Below the pieces are notes generated by a model. That model made no database searches and had not been told where the DNA came from. It saw only the letters and a list, made by a program, of their open reading frames with translations. 64,000 nt of DNA, from contig NC_086352.1 of the NCBI RefSeq assembly GCF_036324505.1, positions 36,278,881 through 36,342,880 on the forward strand, written 5' to 3'. Numbering within the stretch: the stretch's first letter is position 1; every line of letters begins with the position of its first letter. Positions 46,897 to 60,198 of the stretch are shown in pieces. This stretch comes from Eleginops maclovinus (lineage: Eukaryota > Chordata > Actinopteri > Perciformes > Eleginopidae). The position numbers and the translations under genes are program-made.

Positions 46897-46904
46897 GTTT
46901 CTAG

Positions 46905-47868
46905 TTCCACTGTATCACTCTCCAGGTCTTTCATAGATCTGATGTTGTCCTGTGTGACATTGAGGGTGTGCTGTTGACAGAGCATTCTTATCTCAGTCTT
47001 ACCATGGTCCCACCACTGCCTAAGACTGCTAAACTCTCCCTTCCTCTGTCTAAAAACACTCAAGAAATAAATAAGGGCCTCTTTAAAATGTTATCAAATG
47101 TTAAAACCGAATTAAAATGCCAATAAGCACTTCTCGGTAAAACATTTCTAATAAAAATATTACATAGAAGCAAAGAGTGATCTGTAAAACCAGCAGGGAG
47201 TATACTGCACATTTTAAAAGTATTAAAATTATGCTTAAAGCAATAAATGCGATCTAGTCTGGCTGATGAAATCCTATTCTCTCGGATATGGGACCAGGTG
47301 TACTGCCTATCGTCTGTGTGCATCCTTCTCCATACATCCACCAGGCCGTGGGAGTGGACCAGCGGCCTCAGAGCATGCTGGGATGCTGGATGCGGCTCTG
47401 CATGGTTGCGATCTAAAGATGCATTTTCCGTACAATTAAAATCCCCACCCAAGAATAAAAAATCCTCCGTGGCACAGCCTTTTAAAACATCATTAACTTT
47501 TTGTAAAAACAGCTTCCTCTCCACCGTTTGTTGGAGCATACACATTCATAAAAACAGCCGTAAAAAGGTCAAACCTTGCTTTTATTAAAAGCAACCCCCC
47601 CTTGATAAACTGCTCGACCTCCAGTGAGACAGGATTAAAAGACTTGGAGAGAAGGAAGCCCACCCCTCCACTGAGAGAGGTAGTGTGGCTTAAAATGACT
47701 TCCCCCTCCCACTCTTTTTCCAGTCATTCTCATTAACACAGTCGCTGTGCGTCTCCTGTAAAAAAAGCACGTCGACATGTTTTATTCTTGCTGTTTGATA
47801 ATTAAAGCCCTCTTTCTTAGCTCTCTGGCTCCATTGACATTCAGGCTTCCCACTCTAAAAGTGTCCAT
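46905..47868 (-). pseudogene. Tx1-type LINE ORF2, endonuclease part
   Basis: ORF2 starts at 47868 (MDTFRVGSLNVNGAREL, the first APE-endonuclease motif) but meets a stop within 25 codons. The 47545-47060 frame keeps LFLGGDFNCTEN, RISSARLDRIYC and PAGFTDHSLL, which contain the endonuclease catalytic Asp/Asn/His motifs. ORF2 then continues toward 46905, where the hAT element interrupts it. Non-functional because of the stop and frame shifts. Confidence 0.85.
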
Positions 47869-47908
47869 TGTGAGTGAGGTAGTGCATACAATAATAAAAA
47901 CAAATAAG

Positions 47909-49289
47909 TTAATTAAAACACACATAAGGGGTTTTAACCTCATTGCTGCTTATTTGTTTTCGTACTCTATACACAAGTTTTTTTAGTCTCCAAACTTCTT
48001 GTTCTGTGAAGACAGACTGCTCTTTTTGGCTAAGATGGAATTTGGCCAAGGAACAAAAAACGACCAAGTCAGGGAAATACTCTTCTACAATTACCCCATG
48101 CTGGTTCTTTGTCTGGAGTAGATAGTTTTTAATCATTTCCACTGTGTACATTTTTTCCTTTTGACTGTCACTGAACCCTATCACGTCACTGCCGTCCGAC
48201 ACACACTCATCCCCACTCTCATCTGTCTGCCATTGCTCTCTTCCTTTCTTTCCCTTGCTCCCACTTTTGCTGCTCTTTCTAACAGTAGGTGAGTTGTTCC
48301 TTGTGCTTCTGCGTTTATTAGCAGTCTTTTTTGTGTAACTATTGCTGTTGCCACCTCTTCATCCTCCATCTCAGCAATCTCCACCTGCTCACCCCATGTT
48401 TCCCTCTCCTCTCCTGTTTTCACCATATGCGTTTCGTTTTCCATATTTTCCTCCTGTGTTTTGCAGACTTCACCTGTCTCTACAACTTTTTCGATTATCT
48501 CAGTTTTCTGGGGGTTTTGTTCACCATTTTTATTATTATTATTATTTTCGTCCTTTTTCTCTCCCAACCTGATTTTCTTCACCTCTACACAAAACCACCT
48601 CCTCCCTTTCGTGAACATCTTTACCATCACCCACAACCTGTGCAACACCCCTGCATGCCCCGTCGGACACAGCAACAGCAGCAGCCGCCGCCTCCGGAGG
48701 GGAGCCCCCCACCGCCACAGTGGCCGCATTAACAGCCACCGACGCTGGAGACACCCCACCCTCAGCAGCAGCAGCAGCCTGCTGCTCCACTACAACCAGC
48801 ACAGCCGCAGCCGGCCCCGGCACGGAGGCGGAAGTGACATCCAGACCAACGGAGTCGAGTCCCCGCGCCCCGGACAGGCAATCACGGTGTGCCCCTCTTC
48901 CCCGCAACCAAAACACTTCATAACTGACGAGGTTGCAAAAATCACGTAGACAAAATTTCCCGTGTCTGGATAGCTCTCTACTGAGGAACTCATCAGTTAT
49001 GAAGGGAGGGACGTTGGACAGAACCACTTTGGTTGCGGGGAGCGTCAGCGGCTGCACCCGCACAAACATTTCACTCACCGTGATGCCTGTCTCGATAACG
49101 CGGTTCACTTTCTCCACCTGGTCCAGGAAGATCACGACTGCACTGTTCATCCGAGCCAGGGACTTAATGCTGCTGTGTCCGACCTTCTCTCCCACAGCCA
49201 GCCCGATGTCCTCCACAGTGCATGGGAAGCCGGCCGATATTTTAATACCGTGCTTCCGCGTGAGTTTGGAAAAGTCTCCATTTACCATG
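47909..49289 (-). pseudogene. Tx1-type LINE ORF1
   Basis: Starts at ATG 49289 (MVNGDFSKLTRKHG). An RRM-like portion follows with PATKVVLSNVPPFITDEFLS (near 49020). A frameshift near 48955 leads to a CCHC knuckle CFGCGEEGHTVIAC (about 48900). A low-complexity Gln/Pro/Asn-rich zone follows, and the C-terminal frame 48202-47909 ends 41 bp before ORF2. The arrangement (RNA-binding fold plus CCHC) is usual for ORF1 proteins of L1-Tx1 elements. The frame is broken at least twice. Confidence 0.75.
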
Positions 49290-49599
49290 GTGTCAGACGC
49301 CGGCCGGCGAGACACCGGCAGGAGAAGCCCGCAAAACACCCCAAAACCACCACCAAAAGTTAAGCAAAGTAAACTATCACCGATAAACTATATTAAATTA
49401 ACACCCATAAACAAAAATAAACGGAAAAATATAACGTAACAATTGTTGTTCTTTTCTTCCGCTCACACTCCGAAATCTCCCAGCATGCACCGGAAGAAGA
49501 AGAAGACTGAAGTCCACAATACACACCTAACAGGAATCTGGCCTTGCAAAACACCCAAACATGTTTTATTGTTACATTTTTGCCTGTATTGCATAACAT

Positions 49600-49720
49600 A
49601 TAGTATGAAGGGTGACAGTGCAGGTTCAAAAGTTCAAAGGTTTTCTTTGTCATATGCACAGCAGATACAGTGTATATGTTGGCAATGAAAATCTTATATC
49701 CCAGGCTCCTCCAACAACTC
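49600..49720 (-). repeat. LINE 3'-tail-like fragment
   Basis: GTTCAAAGGTTTTCTTTGTC followed by ATATGCACAGCAGATACAGTG resembles, on the minus strand, the 3' end of common fish non-LTR elements. Low confidence. Confidence 0.35.
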
Positions 49721-50315
49721 AACATACATAGTGCAAACATCTGCTGATGAAAGGCAAATAAAGACCAATGATGAAGATAAAGGGTGTAAAGACACTTACT
49801 TGTCCTTTAATGCTTCTCAACTGTGTTTGTCAGGATGTTATATTGGCCGTTTTCCCATGCAGCCAAGCTTTATGATATTTATTACAAAAGAGATGCCAAT
49901 TAAGTTCAATAAAAATGAGAGAGGCAGAAGGAGCCTGTCACCATGGCTACAGTCGATACAGAGAAGAAGAAGAATTCACAGGAATCACTTTCACATTGTA
50001 TGCATTTAGCAGTGACACACTGCACGTGCACACAGGCCGGTGCTGTGCTAACTGTGGAATAATTACAGAGGGATCAATGTAATGTTCTGCCTTCCTGCTG
50101 TCAGCCATTACTGGCCTAATAAAGACACCGAGACTATTAACATAATGAGCCCGGCCACAGGCTTCCCCTCACACACAGCCAGCGGAAATCACATAGAAGA
50201 AACAAGCACCTCCAAACACACATTCAACAGCACCACACTCAGGCATAACAGTGTGTGTCAACACTTTTCCAGAAAATGATCTTCTCTATTGAACTCATGG
50301 GATGGAGCTAAACAT

Positions 50316-50316
<1 letters not shown>

Positions 50317-50393
<77 letters not shown>
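50317..50393. repeat. (CA)n microsatellite
   Basis: About 38 CA units. Confidence 0.97.
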
Positions 50394-50400
<7 letters not shown>

Positions 50401-50645
50401 GCATCATCATCCCCAGATCACAGCTTAAGTGTGTGGGCATGTTGTGTGTGTGCTGTTATCCCAAGGGCACCATAGTGACTATAGTACAAGTGTGTATGTG
50501 TGAACTGCCAACACACACCTGTTTTATGCAGAGTAAGCACACACACACACACACAAAGTGCAGAGCCAAAGCTGTGGCTATGATTTCAGTCTCTGACTCC
50601 AGCCTACACTGGGGTAACACATTCATTATATCTGGGCTTCTCTCA

Positions 50646-50646
<1 letters not shown>

Positions 50647-50733
<87 letters not shown>
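50647..50733. repeat. (CA)n microsatellite
   Basis: About 43 CA units. Cys/Val and His/Thr-rich frames across it are artefacts. Confidence 0.97.
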
Positions 50734-50735
<2 letters not shown>

Positions 50736-51292
50736 AACAGAGTAATAAATATGATCGCAGAGGGAGATGGAGCGGTTCCCCCATGCTGTGTGGGGAGAGT
50801 CAGGCTGAGGTTCCATCTCATTACTGCGTCTGCACCATTCTGCATTGCAAAACACCACTGGAGTGTGTGTGAATTTGGTGTGTGTAAGTTTAGCACTCTT
50901 TCTCACTCCGACTCCTTTGTCTGGGATTGTATAACTCTGTAGCTTTCTCCTCTCATAGTAAGCAGCATCCCGGTACTATTATTTTTTGTTTACAATAAAT
51001 CAACATGTCATGTTTTGAACAAAGTCATCTTTAAACTGATGAAATAATCCTTATTGTAATCATTATTCCATAGCGGTAAACCTTTGTAACATGAGAGTCT
51101 ATCTTTCTGCGGGCCATGTGTTTTTGTGCTGAGTCATGTTAAAGAATGACATGTGATTATTGATGGCTCAAATGTGCTGTACCACACGAGCTGACAGTGT
51201 AAACCTGTGAGATTCTCTCCTTAGAACACACTCCTGTCAGCCGCATGTATTCTGTCTCTGATACCGCTGTACCTTAACTTCCATTATCAGTG

Positions 51293-51294
51293 TA

Positions 51295-51340
<46 letters not shown>
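51293..51340. repeat. (TG)n microsatellite
   Basis: TG run with a few interruptions. Confidence 0.93.
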
Positions 51341-51960
51341 TGAGTCTGAATACTCTGAATGTTTAAGGTATCAGATCCAGTGCGCGAAGAAATGACTAGA
51401 TTCTCGTTTTGACAGACTAGAGGGATTTCCGATTCAATTTCCACAGGTTCATATTTGCGTTACAACTGTCATAGAGACATGGCTGAGAAAAGAAAAGCTT
51501 TAACTTTCCAGGGGTGAAGTTATGCCCATTATTAATTTGTCAGAAGAAAGTACATGTGACGGTAAGGTGCAAACTGTGTCCAGGCCAGTAGATATTATCC
51601 ACTGCTGCAAACGCAACATCAAACCTCTCCAAGCACCTGTAAAGGCAACATGCTAACACCAAGCTAGTAGCTAAAGACCCCCGAACACAGAGTGAGGCTG
51701 TGGTTGAGTGTGTGCCGACTCCAAACAAGCAGCAAAAACTAGAATTTTCTCCGGTAATTAAAGCAGTCTTTACCGTAAAGGAAATGTTGCCCGTTTGCAC
51801 CGTGGACTCACCATCGTTCCAAGATGTTCTGAGGAGCAAAATACATACGACAACCGCAGTCAGATAGGAAAACACATGTCTTTGTTATTGCAATAGCAAT
51901 TGTTATATGTGTATACATGTAGGCTTGAGTTTTAAGCTGAAGGTTGCTCTCGACAAAGAG

Positions 51961-52005
51961 ATTTTAATCTCAATGAGACTTTTACCTGGTTAAATAAAGG
52001 ATATA
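51961..52005 (+). repeat. L2-type LINE 3' tail
   Basis: TCTCAATGAGACTTTTACCT followed by GGTTAAATAAAGG is the terminal signature of widespread fish L2-like LINEs. It lies immediately left of the composite element. Confidence 0.6.
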
Positions 52006-52269
52006 TACAGCGGGTAAAATAAGTATCGAACACGTCACAATGTTTCTCAGTAAATATATTTCTAAAGGTGCTATTGACATGAAAGTCATCAGATGTCGGT
52101 TCCAACCAATGCAATCCACACATGCAAAGAAATCAAACCATCGTTGTCCATAAATTAAGTTATGTGTATTTAGATGGAATGACACAGGGAAAAAGTATTG
52201 AACACATGAAGAAAGGGAGGTGCAAAAAGGCATGGAAAGCCAAGAAAGCAGCTGAAATCTATCAGTAAT

Positions 52270-53571
52270 TAGTAATCAGTGAGTACAATATTGACTACAG
52301 TACACTACATGCACCATTGTTTCCCAGTGTACTGATAACACCATGTTGACTGATTTTTGTTGTTTGTTTCTAGGGAGTTCTGGAAATGGATGCTCATGCA
52401 ATCCCGCATGAGTTCATCTTTGTATATGAGGCTGGGTTCAACTTAGCAAAGACCAGAAGAAGGGGAACAAACGTCATTGGCCACAGAGCCATTATAGATG
52501 TTCCCGGCCAGCATGGTGGGTCATCACAATGTGCACTGCCATCTCCAATGCGCATGGTGTCCTCCACCCGTCATGCCAACCTTGGACCATACAACACAGC
52601 CCATTGTCTCACATTTCTGGACAGACTCCACAATATTCTCATACCACCAGAGCGTATGAATGATGCAGAGCATCGAAGAAACAGGTATGTTATAGTATGG
52701 GACAACTTGAGCTTTCGTCGTGCAGCCCCAGTCCAAACCTGGTTTGCTGACCACCCACCATTTGTCGTGCAATACCTTCCACCATACTCACCCTTTTTGA
52801 ACCCAATAGAAGAGTTCTGTTCAGCATGGTGGTGGAAGGTTTACGACCGGCAGCCCTTTGTGCACATGCCTCTTTCGCAGGCTATGGAAGAGGCATGTGA
52901 TGAAATTGATGTTGGTGCGATTCAGGGATGGATAAGGCACTCAAGGAGCTCTTCCCTCGATGTCTGGCAAGGGAAGATATTGCCTGTGATGTGGACGAGG
53001 CATTGTGGCCAGATCCAGCTATGCGGCAAGATGCTGCCTAATTACAGTATTTTTCTCGCCTCTTTTTTTCATATATTTTTTTTCTGCACATTTTTTCTGT
53101 AATTTTCTTTTTCAGTTTACTGTTTTTTGTCAGCATATTTTTGTTCACTCCAATGTATCTGCTGTGCATATTTTGCATTGACTTTTTTGGTGAAAAAAAA
53201 AAATAACAGCAGCATGTGTGTATCTACAAATATTTCTGTGCATGTGAACAATCTGAAGAATTTTCAACAATTTGAACTATTTTAGTATTTTGGCAAAGCT
53301 TACTAAAGAGGTTAGTGCTTTACAGTTTGCCCAACAGGGTTTAGTTGGTGAGACAAAAATCTGGTAATATGAATGAAGTGTGTGCCGTTTGGTGCAAAAG
53401 TTAGATTTTCATAATGGTATATGTAGTTTTGGTTGCAGTGCTTCATTTTGCAGCATATATGAGGTATTTTGCAGTTTGGGTGTGTGGTTGTGTGAATTGT
53501 GTTAAGTATTTTGATAAAACCAGGATAGTTTCCAAAATTGTGTTTAAGCAATTGTAAAAAACTGTAAATAC
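52270..53571 (+). mobile_element. 5'-truncated Tc1/IS630-like element with TTACAGTTTTTTACA end
   Basis: The right end (53571, minus reading TTACAGTTTTTTACAATTGC) matches the end of the small element at 53617-53825. The internal 3' region (53215-53360) is the inverse of that element's body. The left end lacks the matching terminus. It carries the transposase remnant 52377-53102. The left boundary is approximate. Confidence 0.55.
52377..53102 (+). pseudogene. IS630/Tc1-like transposase, C-terminal exon
   Basis: Open from 52386 to 53102 (238 codons), preceded by a good 3' splice site (TTGTTTCTAG at 52371). Motifs of the DDE superfamily endonuclease: FVYEAGFNLAKTRRRG, where family members normally have Asp-Glu, so the first catalytic Asp appears changed to Tyr; IVWDNLSF with the second Asp; YLPPYSPFLNPIEEF with the third acidic residue. 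The N-terminal DNA-binding exon is absent. Catalytically dead by sequence. Confidence 0.75.
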
Positions 53572-53616
53572 ATTTCGGTAAGCGTGTTCAATACTTTTTC
53601 GCTGTGTCATTCCATT

Positions 53617-53825
53617 TTACAGTTTTTTACAATTACCAGATTTTTGTCTCACCAACTACACACTATTGGGCAAAATGTAAAGCATGAACCTCTTTAGTAA
53701 GCTTTGGCATAATACTAAAATAGTTCCAATTGTTAAAAATTCTTCAGATTGCTCTCTGTGTGTCAGTTTAAATAATTGTGCTATGCATGTCATTTTAGTG
53801 TGTTAGCAACTGTAAAAAACTGTAA
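53617..53825. mobile_element. 209-bp MITE, deletion derivative of the neighbouring element
   Basis: Ends TTACAGTTTTTTACAATTAC and (inverse) TTACAGTTTTTTACAGTTGC. The body, including CAGATTTTTGTCTCACCAAC and CCTCTTTAGTAAGCTTTGGC, is the inverse of 53225-53360. It sits inside the right arm of the outer palindromic MITE. Confidence 0.75.
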
Positions 53826-53999
53826 TACACACACATTAATTTATGGACATCTATGGTTTGATTTCTGCATGTGTGGATTGCATGGGTTGTTACCGACATC
53901 TAATGAAAATGTCATGTCAATAGCCCCTTTACAAATATATTTAGTGAGAAAAATGGTGACGTGTTCAATACTTATTTTACCCGCTATATATATAAAAGT

Positions 54000-54849
54000 G
54001 TTGGCTACAGGGTGTTACTGAGTAACGCTAAAGTAATGTAAAGAATATTGTAACTTTATGTAGAGAGTTAAGAAGTAAAGTAATATATTACATTTTTTTA
54101 AAGTATTGTGTAATACATTGAATAGTATCCACGACACACTACTTACGTACAATTCAAATGACTCATTTACCAATGAAGCAGTTCCCCCTGCTGTACGGAG
54201 AGTGACTCCCCATCAAGTTCATACAGGGTCTTATTGGATTATCTAAATAGAATAAAAACACTGCAACTTATACCGTTTCTTTTTTTTCACCTAAAATCTC
54301 TATTCTCATCAACCTTGTTTACATAGCAACAGGCAGCTGTTTTCAGAACATGGTAAACATGGAGGAGCATTTAGCAGTCAGACATTTCTCCCAGAACCAG
54401 AGCTGAACTCGCTGGACACTAAGCCCCCTGAGGAATGGTCCCGTTGGGAAACAGAGAGAGGCGGTGATATCACATTGTGTGTGCAGCCTAACATATCTGT
54501 AGGAGCCACATGAACAGTATTTTAGTCTTTTAGTTTGTTACGTCACATATTTTGAGTCACAATAGGTGGTGGGTGTGTCTATTGGATTTGGGTGGTGACG
54601 TTTGAAGCTATATCTGTTTGCTCTTACCTGCTCACCTGGTGATAGATGGAGAGGGAGTGAGCATTGGAAGAGGACCATTTGTGTTGACCGCAGCGCAAAT
54701 CATAATCGCATCACAATCCCATACGCATGAATCTGGACTGTTTGTTTGCTTGCTTTGTTTGAAAATGAAAGGTTAAATAGATACTGGTGGAAATGCTGCT
54801 TTATTGCACGTCAGACAGTGTTTTTTTTCCCTTGTTTAGTTTTTTATGC
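54000..54849. other. No gene; possible MITE remnant at 54003-54130
   Basis: GGGTGTTACTGAGTAACGCT followed by AAAGTAATGTAAAG resembles the termini of a fish repeat, but no partner end could be fixed. Nothing else is recognised. Confidence 0.35.
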
Positions 54850-55100
54850 CAGGGGTCCCCCACCTTTTTGACATTTAGAGCTACCTGAATATTACCTGAT
54901 AATGAATTCTATGGTGGACTGCTTGTTTGATATAATCTTTCTGAAGAATATACCTTTGCAGTTATCCTCTAAATAATGAATACGCATTTAATAGGCTACA
55001 TATAAGAAAATGATTTTTACTTATTACTGTTTCCAATGGGCGACACGTTTTTAGATCAAAAATAAATCTCACTTAACTTGGATAACTTGGATTTATTTAG
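54850..55100 (+). repeat. hAT (Charlie-like) end fragment
   Basis: Begins CAGGGGTCCCCCACCTTTTT, the typical terminus of hAT-Charlie-type elements. The other end was not found. Confidence 0.5.
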
Positions 55101-55199
55101 CGTCTTTAATTTAACATGTAAACTACGCATTTTGGTCAATTTAAAACACTGCTGCGATTGGGAGCACACAGTTAAATATGAACAGTGCGATTTAAAAGG

Positions 55200-55202
<3 letters not shown>

Positions 55203-55287
<85 letters not shown>
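55203..55287. repeat. (TG)n microsatellite
   Basis: Uninterrupted TG run. Confidence 0.97.
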
Positions 55288-55290
<3 letters not shown>

Positions 55291-55589
55291 TTGCCTCGGA
55301 CAGGCGTGTGACTGTTGTTCTGACGGCAGAGAAGGCTGACAGAGAGACTGAATCAGCAGAAAAACTTCAGACTAAGTTTACCAGTGTTAAAACACTTCCC
55401 CCAGCAAAGGTTGCTAAAACATTATATGAGCATTACAGGGTAAAATGTAACTGTGCCTGTGGTTTGGCCTTGTGTTGATGGCTAAAATGTGATGACCATT
55501 TTTGTTTCACTTCGTATACCATTGTTCACATGATGAAATGAGTTGTTCTATTTTGCTTTTAGTTTTGTTTAATGTTTGTTTTGTGTGTG

Positions 55590-55665
55590 TGTGAGGACCC
55601 CAGGAAGAATAGCCAACGCTTATGCTAGTGCTAATGGGGATCCTAATAAAGAATAAGAATAAGCC
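55590..55665 (+). repeat. LINE 3' tail
   Basis: GAGGACCCCAGGAAGAATAG and later AATGGGGATCCTAATAAA form the well-known 3' end of a fish non-LTR retrotransposon. Confidence 0.6.
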
Positions 55666-56059
55666 TCCCAACAGGCAAGACAGGAAACTGCTTGGGGCCC
55701 CAGACCAGTAGTGGGCCCCTGACGCCCCTCAAATTCAGTTCATCTACAATAGTGGAGCAACGCGCAACGTTTGCAATGACAATAGGAGACCTCCCTAAGG
55801 TGGCCCCACCTGATCGTCTCACTCCAGTGGATTTTGCCTAGGGCCCCGATAGACTCTAGAATCGCCACTAATCAGAAGCCCAAACTGCATTTTGGAATCC
55901 TGCAAACACTCACAGAGTGAGTATTCCAACTGCCTTGGGCACTGAATTTGTCGCCCTTCGGCCATAAGATCTGAGGACGCTTGATTGGCTGAAATTCTTT
56001 TTTGCTGCCATATTTTTCGGGTAGCAATGGTCAAAAGCCTTTCATTAAACTTCTATTTG

Positions 56060-56163
56060 TTTCATTTTTGTTTGTTTTTTTAATCCCCTTGTAGCACTTT
56101 GAGATTACTTTCAAGCAATGAAAGGTGTTTTATAAATAAAATGTATTATTATTATTATTATTA
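56060..56163 (+). repeat. LINE 3' tail ending in (TTA)n
   Basis: GTAGCACTTTGAGATTACTT, then AATGAAAGGTGTTTTATAAA and a (TTA)n end, typical of L2-type LINE 3' ends. Confidence 0.65.
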
Positions 56164-58789
56164 GTGATTGGTTGGCTGCTGCACTTCCTGGGGCTCTTTT
56201 CTGAGCGCCCCAGAGGAGAGAGGGTAATGAAACATACTGTAATAATGGTTTGGATTGTATATATTGAACAGTATTGTACTGAAAACACATACATTCTGAT
56301 GATAATTAGTAACATTTTATTTTTGAATTATAAATACACAACAGTGTGTCCAAAATGCAGAGCTCACACTTCTTTACTCAGTACACCCGCTAGCTGAGAA
56401 TATATTGGAATAGCAGTGGAGAACACTCCTGCCCATAAGAAGTGTCTGAATTTTTATAAGGATTTGATTCACATTAACGTCATCACCATGGTTACTTTCG
56501 TGCCAGTTTTAGGAGCTACCTTGAGGAGAACAAGTGTAAAGTCAGCAGCACTGAGGCCTCGATGGATTGGACGGTTTTCTCCAGAGAAAAGAAGAGATTA
56601 CTCTGACAAAGAGAGGGGAGAAGGAAGACACAGACTCAGGTTTGTATATATACATTAGACATTTATAGAGCTAATACAAAACCACTGTGGTACAGATCAT
56701 TTATAAAAACTAAAACCATTACGACATAAATAGTTCAGAATCCTGATCAGTAAAAATATCTTGGTCCCCTTCCAGCATGAGAGTTCAGAATGAGACAGTG
56801 ACTGGGTGGAGAAAGAGGAATGATTTCTTATTGCTCTCACATCAGCATCCATCCACTGTATGACTGTGGCAGATTAAGCCCCGATTAGTTTGGTAGAAAT
56901 AACACACTGTATCTGAAACCCCTTCTACTGTACATGTGAGGACGCTGTGAGTATTAAAGCCTGGGCTTTTCTCTCCCATGATGTCTGAATGCTGCTTGAG
57001 AGGTGAATCAGCCCAAACTGAAAACAGTCCTGAGGGAATTACTGGATATAAATACTAAGTATTTGTAAGATTAATTTTCAGGATAATTGCAACATTTGAA
57101 AATGCTGAAGCTTGGTATGACTCACCTGAAGCAACAAAGTGAGAGCAGCACGAGAGCTTTGGATGTTTTGAGCCTCTGCTGTATTAAAGATTGGCTTTCC
57201 TAATGTAGTTCTGTATTCTGCTGTGAAGAAAGCTTCTGTTTCCACAGGATGTCAGATCTATGACAGCCTGGAAGCAAACTCAAATCTCAACCACAAGCTT
57301 TAACCTTAAATGCCTCAAAATCGCTTGAAATCTGTTCCTCTCAAAGCGCAATACTTCTGATTTCCAGAGTTTGAATGGGATGTTTGAAAGAGCCGGTCAG
57401 AGAGACACAGTGAGTCTTTGTAAAAGGTGTTAGAGGACTGATGACATACAGGACTTGCCGGGCTAGTTTGGGACTAATACGCTAGCCAACAGGAAGTATG
57501 CTAAAACTATAGCCAACATTATTGCCTCCCTGATCTTGTTTTACTTCCTCTATAGTATGCCCCCTCATGGAAGGTGATGTGAACTCATGGGTCTGTGATG
57601 TGTTTTGTTTACAGCTCTGTGGTTAATACTAATAAAGTAACAATTAACACTTGGACAGAGTATAGAGCTATTTGTCAAAGTTCACCATACCAGATATGAT
57701 CAGATTCCATTGGAATGAATAGACATTTTCACTTTTCAATGCAGCGTTTTAAATGCGGTAGCAATAAAGAACATCCTTTACCTCTTTTCTGTCCCATTAC
57801 AGCCTGCAACCTCTTTGTTTCACCAGGATGTTGATGACGTCCCCCCCTCATGTGTATGCACAAAGTGTCTGAAAGGTAACATTTGTTTATGGCCGACTCC
57901 AGTTACCCCGGGAACACACTGCTGTTTGAAATGATCAGCTTAACACACACATTGAACATCTGAACACAGCACAACCCAAAATGCAATTGAAGGGCAGCAT
58001 TAAGCACAGTGGATAGAGTTTCTCTCAGTTTGAGCAGAGACTCATGTCCTTTAACCTGCAGCTCTAATGAGGCTAAAGCAGTGTGTGCCACATCATTGAT
58101 TGTGAACGTTAAATACACAGGAAATTGCATTTCCTGAAAGCTAAGAGAGGCTTGAAAGGCAAGAGTATTAATACTGCTGATGGCTGGACGGAGGGGACAG
58201 GTGTGTGCTGAGGTAAGAATGAGTGAGCGCGCTGAGAAGAGGGTTGGCCTCAGCTCCAGTGGTTTAGTGGAAGTAAAGAAGATCCTCTCACTCGGCACAG
58301 CGTTAGAGTCTGTCACACGCCTGCTGTTTCATCTTGTTGCTGTGTGTCTATTAATGCAAGTCTGTTGAGGTGTGTGTGAGTGTGTATGAGAATGTGTGTG
58401 TTCTGCATCAGGATTAGGTGCATGCTAATCATTCTGCTGCAGAGAGGAAACGTTGCCTCAGTCATGTTTAACCTCCAGAGGAACACTTGTTAGACAGCCT
58501 TTGCTTCGGGTTTTTAAGGATAATTGTATTTTGATTATTAAAATGTGCATCCATTAATTGCTAAAATGTGCATTTTGCTGATTTGAGATAAATGATTTGA
58601 TGTTTTGATCTGGGTTAAAAATCTCCCATAATGTGTTAGCGGTCCTTTAAGAACTTGCTGGTTGAGCAGTAGACAGCTCTCCCTGTGGCGGGGATACAAA
58701 GTTTGCACAAAAGACAAACTATTTCAAGTTCTTCATGTGTCAGCTGATGTTTGAGTGAAGTACATCCTGTATAACTATAGGTCTAAGCG
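56164..58789. other. No recognisable gene
   Basis: Short open frames only (for example 56416-56658 plus, 58316-57903 minus). None has a domain I recognise or splice sites that extend it convincingly. Confidence 0.45.
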
Positions 58790-60193
<1,404 letters not shown>

Positions 60194-60198
60194 GTCTG

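Larger units (their letters stand above)
27990..49492 (-). mobile_element. L1-Tx1-type LINE carrying hAT and BEL insertions
   Basis: The minus-strand element starts near 49492, ORF1 begins at 49289, ORF2 at 47868, and the 3' end is near 27990. The flanks carry near-identical 16-mers GAAGGAGAAGAAGACT (27974-27989) and GAAGAAGAAGAAGACT (49493-49508), a probable target duplication in a GAA-rich microsatellite. Not counting the BEL-A (28465-41176) and hAT (43650-46896) insertions and their duplications, the length is about 5.5 kb, close to full length. Both ORFs are damaged by small indels. Confidence 0.85.
49740..51960. other. No gene; microsatellite-rich spacer
   Basis: Holds (CA)n at 50317-50393 and 50647-50733, a short CA run at 50539-50556 and (TG)n at 51293-51340. 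The remainder has no recognisable exon or element. Confidence 0.5.
52008..53986. mobile_element. Composite: Tc1/mariner MITE with nested Tc1/mariner insertions
   Basis: The outer termini AGCGGGTAAAATAAGTAT face each other at 52008 and 53986 next to TA. Inverted similarity runs for ~190 bp on the left (to GAATGACACAGGGAAAAAGT near 52192). On the right it is split: outer part 53826-53986, inner part 53572-53616. Two foreign segments, 52270-53571 and 53617-53825, account for the extra length. The original outer element would be a ~0.4-kb palindromic MITE. Confidence 0.72.

Noticed and set aside
48181..48949. Long Pro/Gln-rich plus-strand frames
   Set aside because: They are antisense shadows of the low-complexity region of the Tx1-type LINE ORF1.
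49921..50280. Conserved non-coding element
   Set aside because: Composition hinted at it, but conservation cannot be judged from a single sequence.
56416..56658. 80-codon plus-strand frame as an exon
   Set aside because: No family resemblance and no convincing splice sites at both ends.
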